From Desulfobacterales bacterium (GTDB lineage: Bacteria > Desulfobacterota > Syntrophobacteria > B119-G9): a stretch of 21,443 nucleotides of DNA. A model generated the notes under the pieces. That model saw only the letters and a program-made list of their open reading frames with translations, was not told the DNA's origin and ran no database searches. Every line of letters starts with the position of its first letter. Position 1 is the first letter of the stretch. The stretch is taken from NCBI GenBank assembly GCA_026992215.1, contig JALXAI010000219.1, positions 1-21,443 on the forward strand, in the 5' to 3' direction. This document shows, piece after piece, positions 16,256 through 21,443 of this stretch. Position numbers and translations under genes: made by a program.

Positions 16256-18160
16256 CTATCCTAAAAAGGAAAGCGCAACAAAACCCAATATGGCAACCAT
16301 GACAAATATGTTGTACTGAACCATATTGGACTGCAGAAAACTGGCTATCCGCCCGCTTCCCTCGGTTCCCCTGCATAGCCCATCAATGCCTCCGTCAATG
16401 ACCCGACGATCATTTCGGGTGAAAATGTTGGTGAAACCAGAGTAAATTATCATGTCAAGCGCCCACCTGTAGAAATGATCCATGTACCAGCGGTTCGCAA
16501 AAAGTTTCTCGATGGCGGGCATGCGGCTGAGGAAGCCTTCCTGGGACGCACCTTTCCGCCCGTATTCCAACCAAGCCACCGCCACACCTATGAGAACCAG
16601 CACAATAGCGGTAATGGTAAGCCAGTGTCCTCCCGCCTGCGCCGCTTCTGCGCCGTGTTCCATGCCATGAGCAAGTATAAAGTCGGCAAATAGATAATGT
16701 TCAAATTGCTTTTCGAAAAAGCCGAGTACACAGGTAACCGACGCGAGGATTATCAGTGGCCAGCCCATAAGCCAGTAAAGGATACTTTCTCCCTCGTGGT
16801 GTTCCTCTTCATGATGCCCGTGATCCTCGATTTCCTTCGGGAACAACATGACAAATATCAGCCTGAAGGTGTAATAAGCAGTCAGAACTTCACCAAAAAG
16901 TCCTGCGGCCAGCCATATTTTATTCGGATGATGGGCAAGAGCCACCATAATCGATTCCTTGCTGAAAAAGCCCGAAAAGGGAAAGACACCGCTTAGTGCA
17001 AGCGCCCCTATGGTCATGCAGACCATCGGCACCTTCAGGTTACGCGCCCCCTGCCTCGACATAACAAAAAAGTCATTGGTGTGATAATGATGGATAAAAA
17101 CTCCTGAACAGAGGAACAAGAGCGCCTTGAAGCCCGCGTGGGTAGTCAGGTGAAACATACCCGCAAAGTATCCGCCGGCTCCAAGAGCCATAACCATGTA
17201 TCCCAGCTGGCTGACCGTGGAATATGCCCATACCTGCTTTATGTCCCTGGCAACCATTGCCATGGTGGAAGAGAGAACCATGGTGATGGTACCGATAAGG
17301 AGTGCAAACTGCAGCGCCTGTTCAGATCCTGCAAAAAACGGAAACAGTCTCGCAAACATATAAACGCCCGCCGCCACCATGGTTGCCGAATGAAGCAAAG
17401 CGCTTACAGGGGTTGGACCTTCCATGGCATCAGGCAACCACGTGAGAAGCGGGAACTGGGCGCTTTTGCCGATTACGCCGCAAAAAATAAGGATGGCGGA
17501 AATGGTTATAAGAGGCACGGGAATCTGCTTCGCGACCGCGGCACTATTTACGTCCACAATGCTTAAGTTCCCGTAGTACAGTAGCAAAATGACGAGCCCT
17601 ATGAACATGCCAACGTCGCCAATACGTGTGACAACAAAGGCCTTTTTGCCCGCCTGTGATGCGCTCCATTTTTCATAATAGAACCCGATCAACAGGTAAG
17701 AAGCTAGCCCGACAAGCTCCCAGAAGATGTAAAACTGGATCATGGAAGGAGCTACCGTCATGGTCATCATCGCCCAAGCAAACAGCGACTGGCAGGCATA
17801 ATAGCGGGAAAACCCCGGATCTCCGGCCATGTAGCCCAGGGAATAGATCTGCACCAGCGAAGCAATTACCGCCACAATCACCAGCATCAGCATGCTCAGA
17901 TGATCCACCAGGAATCCAAAAGGAATTATGGTCTTACCCGAAATAACCCACGGGAGTCTGTACTGAAGGGGTTCCGTAAAATGCCTGGTGGCAACAAACA
18001 GGTATACAGCGCACAGCAATGATGTCAGTATGGCCCCTATAGATATGGAACACGAAACCCTTTCCCATTTTCTGGTGTAACAGATTATGGTCAAAAACGA
18101 TAGAAAGGGCAGTACAACTGTTACGGTACAAGCCAAAAGAATCGGATCTTTCGTAAACAT
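16256..18160 (-). CDS. nuoL: Complex I subunit L
   Basis: 634 residues, the normal NuoL length: about 16 membrane helices including the C-terminal lateral helix region that runs along the membrane arm. The conserved channel residues are present: E148 in IFWELVG, K232 in VIGKSAQFPL, ALLHSATMVAAGVY, K345 in HAGFKALLF, and K401 in SGFFSKE. A His/Glu-rich cytosolic loop occupies 445-457 (EDHGHHEEEHHEG) just after the TFRLIFVMLFP helix. The amphipathic C-terminal part (YMDHFYRWALD onward) is typical. GAGGGG inside the end of nuoK serves as ribosome site for ATG 18160. Confidence 0.95.
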   Translation of the reverse strand: MFTKDPILLACTVTVVLPFLSFLTIICYTRKWERVSCSISIGAILTSLLCAVYLFVATRHFTEPLQYRLPWVISGKTIIPFGFLVDHLSMLMLVIVAVIASLVQIYSLGYMAGDPGFSRYYACQSLFAWAMMTMTVAPSMIQFYIFWELVGLASYLLIGFYYEKWSASQAGKKAFVVTRIGDVGMFIGLVILLLYYGNLSIVDVNSAAVAKQIPVPLITISAILIFCGVIGKSAQFPLLTWLPDAMEGPTPVSALLHSATMVAAGVYMFARLFPFFAGSEQALQFALLIGTITMVLSSTMAMVARDIKQVWAYSTVSQLGYMVMALGAGGYFAGMFHLTTHAGFKALLFLCSGVFIHHYHTNDFFVMSRQGARNLKVPMVCMTIGALALSGVFPFSGFFSKESIMVALAHHPNKIWLAAGLFGEVLTAYYTFRLIFVMLFPKEIEDHGHHEEEHHEGESILYWLMGWPLIILASVTCVLGFFEKQFEHYLFADFILAHGMEHGAEAAQAGGHWLTITAIVLVLIGVAVAWLEYGRKGASQEGFLSRMPAIEKLFANRWYMDHFYRWALDMIIYSGFTNIFTRNDRRVIDGGIDGLCRGTEGSGRIASFLQSNMVQYNIFVMVAILGFVALSFLG

Positions 18161-18166
18161 ACGTTT

Positions 18167-18475
18167 CTATCCCCTCAGTTCTCGAGCACGTTCTATGTTT
18201 ATCGATCGCAACTGGCGGAACAGCGCCAGGAAAATACTCAACGCTATCGCTGCTTCTGCCGCTGCTATTCCCATGATGAACAAGGTGTATATCTGGCCTA
18301 TACTTGTATCGGGCGAGAGAAACTTGTTAAACGCCATGAAGTTAAGGCTCGCAGCATTGAGCATGAGCTCAATGGATACAAGTATGGCTATGAGCGAACG
18401 CCTCATCATTACACCAACAAGGCCAAAACTAAAAAGTACCGCCGAAATCAGCAAATAAAGAGTCAGGTTATTCAC
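18167..18475 (-). CDS. nuoK: Complex I subunit K
   Basis: 102 residues, three membrane helices. The two conserved intramembrane glutamates are visible: VSIELMLNAASLNF (helix 2) and GIAAAEAAIALSI (helix 3), part of the E-channel linking the quinone site to the antiporter subunits. The start is GTG 18475, overlapping the nuoJ stop by one base (TAGTG), with GGAGG eight bases upstream. Length and sequence are ordinary for the family. Confidence 0.95.
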   Translation of the reverse strand: MNNLTLYLLISAVLFSFGLVGVMMRRSLIAILVSIELMLNAASLNFMAFNKFLSPDTSIGQIYTLFIMGIAAAEAAIALSIFLALFRQLRSINIERARELRG

Positions 18476-19002
18476 TAGGAAGTCCTCCCGTTATACCGAG
18501 AAATAATTATCGCCCCCAGCATTGCCACAAGCAACACAAGGGATATAACTTCAAAAACAAGCACATACCTGGTAAGCAAAAAATCACCTATGGTTTTAAC
18601 CGACCAATCCAGCTTCCGTTCGCTAGCGGGTTGCCAGGCCGTTTTATAAATAACCCCGACGTTTACCCCCAGGATAAGAAGACCGGCAAAAATGCTTGTT
18701 GCCATTTTTGAAACCTTCCTTTTAGGCTTTGGCAAATGAACCGGTCTCGATAGCATTATCGCAAATACCATCGCAATACAGATTGCTCCCACGTATATCA
18801 GAAGTTGCATCAATCCGATAAAAAGACTACCGAGAAAGACGTAGAGCCCTGCTACTCCGCATAGAGCCAGGGCAAGGCCCAGCACATTGTACAGAATGTT
18901 TCTGTGAAAAACCGCTATTATGGCGCCGCAAAACGTTATCCCGACAACAACGATAAACGCCAATTGCGGCAAAAGTCCCTGGCTTAATACCCCACCATTC
19001 AT
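18475..19002 (-). CDS. nuoJ: Complex I subunit J
   Basis: 175 residues, five membrane helices (the NuoJ/ND6 family). The AFIVVVGITFCGAIIAVF first helix and the LLIYVGAICIAMVFAIML third helix (the ND6-like helix with the pi-bulge) are recognisable. The last helix ends GAIIISRYNG. It works with NuoH and NuoK at the junction between quinone site and proton channels. The ATG overlaps the nuoI stop as ATGA, with GAGGAG upstream, so translation is coupled. Confidence 0.93.
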   Translation of the reverse strand: MNGGVLSQGLLPQLAFIVVVGITFCGAIIAVFHRNILYNVLGLALALCGVAGLYVFLGSLFIGLMQLLIYVGAICIAMVFAIMLSRPVHLPKPKRKVSKMATSIFAGLLILGVNVGVIYKTAWQPASERKLDWSVKTIGDFLLTRYVLVFEVISLVLLVAMLGAIIISRYNGRTS

Positions 19003-19439
19003 CTCGCTGACTCCTCAAAATATTTCACCAAGTCAATAACACCGTCCCATCGTGATTCATCGGCAAGTTCGTACTCCGTAGAAAATTTCAGGGTTTGCAT
19101 AGGACAGGATTCAACACAGAGCCCGCAAAGGCTGCAGTGGCTGAAATCAATGTAGTAATGAACCACCCTCTTGGCCTCAAGAGCCCTTTCCTTTTCTCCC
19201 TGAAGCTTGATCACACCTGACGGGCATACCTTCATACAGGTTCCGCACGCCACGCAATAATGAGAACCCGTATCCGGGAAACGCCTCAGCTCAATGTGCC
19301 CCCGGTAGCTTGGAGACATCTCTATCTTGTGCCTAGGATACTGAAGCGTTACAACCGGCCTGTAAAGCCTCTTGATCGTCACCTCAAGGCCTTTAACCAA
19401 GCTCCAACCACCAACCAAAATGTCTTTGAAATATCCCAT
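18999..19439 (-). CDS. nuoI: Complex I subunit I, two [4Fe-4S] clusters
   Basis: 146 residues, a peripheral-arm ferredoxin-like subunit. Two complete CxxCxxCxxxCP motifs, CVACGTCMKVCP and CSLCGLCVESCP, bind clusters N6a and N6b, which pass electrons towards NuoB. The N-terminal amphipathic part (YFKDILVGGWSLVKGLEVT) is as in other NuoI proteins. Retention of both clusters shows the internal electron wire is intact even though no NADH module is seen. It sits between nuoH (17-base gap) and nuoJ. Confidence 0.95.
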   Translation of the reverse strand: MGYFKDILVGGWSLVKGLEVTIKRLYRPVVTLQYPRHKIEMSPSYRGHIELRRFPDTGSHYCVACGTCMKVCPSGVIKLQGEKERALEAKRVVHYYIDFSHCSLCGLCVESCPMQTLKFSTEYELADESRWDGVIDLVKYFEESAR

Positions 19440-19456
19440 ATTCGCAATTCACCCTA

Positions 19457-20449
19457 CTAAATGAGTTTAATTACTCCAGCAGTTATAATAAGGTTTGCCA
19501 GGGCAAGAGGTATCAAAACCTTCCACGAAAAGCTTATCAGTTGATCAAACCTAAGACGCGGGAAAGTCCACCTGAACCACATAATCACGAACACCAGCAA
19601 GTAGGTCTTTGCCAGAAACCAGATAATACCGGGTATTCCGAAGCTGTGACCGAACGGTCCCGTCCATCCTCCCAGGAACAGAGTAGTTGCCACAGCGCAG
19701 ACCACAAACACGTTCGTGTATTCTGCAAGGAAAAAGAGGCCGAAACGCATCCCGCTAAATTCGGTGTGAAAACCGGCAACAAGCTCCGACTCTGCTTCAG
19801 GGATGTCAAAAGGAGCCCTGTTGGTTTCCGCAGTGGCGCATATGAAGTAGGTAAGAGCAGCTATGGGCTGAACCAGGAAAAACCAGTAACTAGTTTGCGC
19901 CTCCACGATCTTCGACATCTGAAGAGTCCTGGTCATCAACACCACACTCAAAACAGATAGTAACAAAGGTATTTCGTAGGCTATGTTCTGTGCTACTGAC
20001 CTTATCGCCCCGAGTAGCGCATACTTGTTGTTGGAACCCCAGCCACCGATTAATATGGCCAGCACGTTGATGGTAGAAAACGAAAAAATGACAAGCAGTC
20101 CCACGTTCATATCGTTAAGCGGAAGCGATTTCGAAAAGGGTAGCACTATAAAAGGCACCAGCACGGGGACAAAGACAAGCACCGGCGCGATTATAAAAAG
20201 AATCCTGTCCGCCCTTTTCGGTGTGATCAGTTCTTTTCCGACAAGCTTCAACCCGTCAACGATGGTCTGCAACAGGCCAAAGGGCCCCACTTCCTTCGGA
20301 CCGATCCTCAACTGGATATGACCGGCAACCTTTCGTTCCAACCAGACCAAAAACAGGGCGTTCAACTGGCTGAAGATGAGAACCACAATCAGCCCAACTA
20401 TCAACCGCCCTAACTCATTTGCCAATACATGCTCCATAAAACCCGCCAT
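19457..20449 (-). CDS. nuoH: Complex I subunit H
   Basis: 330 residues, eight membrane helices (NuoH/ND1). It anchors the peripheral arm and forms the quinone chamber. Family signatures are clear: LVWLERKVAGHIQLRIGPK, VGPFGLLQTIVDGLKLVGKE, and the acidic loop ETNRAPFDIPEAESELVAGF followed by GMRFGLFFLAEY. The chosen start is ATG 20449 (MAGFMEH), with GGAGGAG upstream; a TTG at 20473 would include that ribosome site in the coding sequence. It follows nuoD directly, which is where nuoE, nuoF and nuoG stand in 14-subunit operons. Confidence 0.95.
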   Translation of the reverse strand: MAGFMEHVLANELGRLIVGLIVVLIFSQLNALFLVWLERKVAGHIQLRIGPKEVGPFGLLQTIVDGLKLVGKELITPKRADRILFIIAPVLVFVPVLVPFIVLPFSKSLPLNDMNVGLLVIFSFSTINVLAILIGGWGSNNKYALLGAIRSVAQNIAYEIPLLLSVLSVVLMTRTLQMSKIVEAQTSYWFFLVQPIAALTYFICATAETNRAPFDIPEAESELVAGFHTEFSGMRFGLFFLAEYTNVFVVCAVATTLFLGGWTGPFGHSFGIPGIIWFLAKTYLLVFVIMWFRWTFPRLRFDQLISFSWKVLIPLALANLIITAGVIKLI

Positions 20450-20511
20450 AAAAGAATTCTCCTCCGTCAACAATATGGAGAAAACAACTGGTTAAACAAC
20501 ATTATCCAAGA

Positions 20512-21443
20512 TCAGCGATCTATCTCCGGGACAACAATGTCTATGCTGCCCAGAATCGCTATGGTGTCGGCCACCAATGTGCCCGGCAACACTTCTGTCA
20601 GGGCCTGAAGGTTAGAAAAACTCGGTACCCGAATCCTTATCCGGTACGGGTATTCCGTTCCGTCACTGACTATAAAGAAAGCAGCCTCACCTCGTGCACT
20701 TTCAAACGGAAAATAGACCTCACCTTTTGGGGGCGCTATTTTGATCGGAACACCGCTCGCCCTGTACGGCCCCCGCGGTAACTTTTTAATGGCCTGTTCG
20801 ATTATTCTGCAACTCTGCTCCATTTCGTTAAGGCGAACCATGTAGCGATCCCAGATATCCCCCTTTTCTCCCACGGGGATCTCGAAATCGAGCTCATCGT
20901 AAATTTCATACGGCTCCGCCTTCCTGACATCGTAAGCAACTCCGCATCCTCTTAAATTCGGCCCGGTGACTCCGTACTTGATGGCGATGTCCTTCGTGAT
21001 CAACCCGATATCTTTTACACGATGTATAAAAATCACGTTCTTGGTTACCAGGTTGTGATAATCGGTCCACCTGCTCCGCAATCTTTTTACAAAGCTTAAC
21101 GCTCCTTCTATAAAGTTATCGTCAATATCTTTGGCGACTCCGCCTATCCTGCAGTAACAGTAGGTAAGCCTCGAGCCGGTAATGTAGTCAAGCAGATCGA
21201 GAATCACTTCACGATCGTCAAAACAGTAGAGAAAGGGAGTAAAAGCGCCAAGGTCCATAAGGAATGTACCAAACCACAGAAGATGACTCGAAATCCTGTT
21301 CAGCTCGGAACATATAACCCGGATATATTTAGCTCGTTCCGGGACTTCAAGCCCCATAAGCTTTTCCACCGCCAGCACGTAACCGTGATTGTACAGGAAA
21401 CCCGACAGGTAATCGACCCTGGACGGATTGGGCATAAATTGCC
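20512..21443 (-). CDS. nuoD: Complex I subunit D, N-terminus outside the window
   Basis: The C-terminal 310 residues of NuoD (49-kDa subunit); the frame stays open at the window edge (QFM before PNPSRVDY), so the apparent ATG at 21435 is internal. Recognisable stretches include SRVDYLSGFLYNHGYVLAVE, ERAKYIRVICSELNRISSHL, the DLGAFTPFLY segment, RIGGVAKDID, YGVTGPNLRGCG, and the C-terminal GSIDIVVPEIDR. It forms the quinone site with NuoB and NuoH. Whether nuoC is fused to it cannot be seen. The gap to the nuoH start is 62 bases. Confidence 0.95.
   Translation of the reverse strand, partial: QFMPNPSRVDYLSGFLYNHGYVLAVEKLMGLEVPERAKYIRVICSELNRISSHLLWFGTFLMDLGAFTPFLYCFDDREVILDLLDYITGSRLTYCYCRIGGVAKDIDDNFIEGALSFVKRLRSRWTDYHNLVTKNVIFIHRVKDIGLITKDIAIKYGVTGPNLRGCGVAYDVRKAEPYEIYDELDFEIPVGEKGDIWDRYMVRLNEMEQSCRIIEQAIKKLPRGPYRASGVPIKIAPPKGEVYFPFESARGEAAFFIVSDGTEYPYRIRIRVPSFSNLQALTEVLPGTLVADTIAILGSIDIVVPEIDR

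Overview
The window looks like part of the chromosome of an anaerobic or microaerophilic bacterium. The gene content (a Nuo-type complex I without an NADH module, many two-component proteins, a MJ0042 zinc-ribbon membrane protein) recalls Desulfobacterota (former Deltaproteobacteria). That assignment is an inference from protein style and moderate GC; there is no rRNA or other marker to fix it. No tRNA, rRNA, CRISPR array, insertion sequence or phage gene was seen.

Layout. Bases 1-2168 (+): a HAD-family phosphatase, a small J-domain protein and a divergent TraB/Tiki-like protein. Bases 2360-3469 (+): a REC-PAS-DHp protein that carries a phosphoacceptor histidine but no ATPase domain. Facing it on the minus strand (3593-6844) is a 1083-residue hybrid histidine kinase with three receiver domains. 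A 417-base divergent spacer (6845-7261) holds candidate promoters for both directions, an inverted repeat and a 10-codon leader ORF overlapping the next start. Bases 7262-9649 (+): hypoxanthine phosphoribosyltransferase, a zinc-ribbon/DUF3426-like membrane protein and a two-helix K+ channel with a TrkA/RCK regulatory domain, closely spaced. Bases 9789-12104 (+): a single protein fusing a CysM-type cysteine synthase to a full-length cysteinyl-tRNA synthetase-like module whose zinc site and KMSKS loop are degenerate; it has a good promoter of its own.

From 21443 down to 12389 the minus strand is one complex I operon in the order nuoD(partial)-H-I-J-K-L-M-N, followed by a short NuoF-like protein and a clear intrinsic terminator. 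NuoE, NuoF and NuoG are absent from their usual place between D and H. The last gene retains the NuoE/F-type [2Fe-2S] domain and the NuoF [4Fe-4S] (N3) domain but has lost the FMN/NADH-binding and SLBB segments. The complex therefore probably takes electrons from a donor other than NADH, for example ferredoxin, or pairs with a dehydrogenase encoded elsewhere. NuoM is also unusual: it lacks the conserved TM7 lysine and has Asp in place of the TM5 glutamate.

The strongest candidates for something undescribed are the CysM-CysRS-like fusion with lost zinc ligands and the flavin-less NuoF-like subunit ending the nuo operon.
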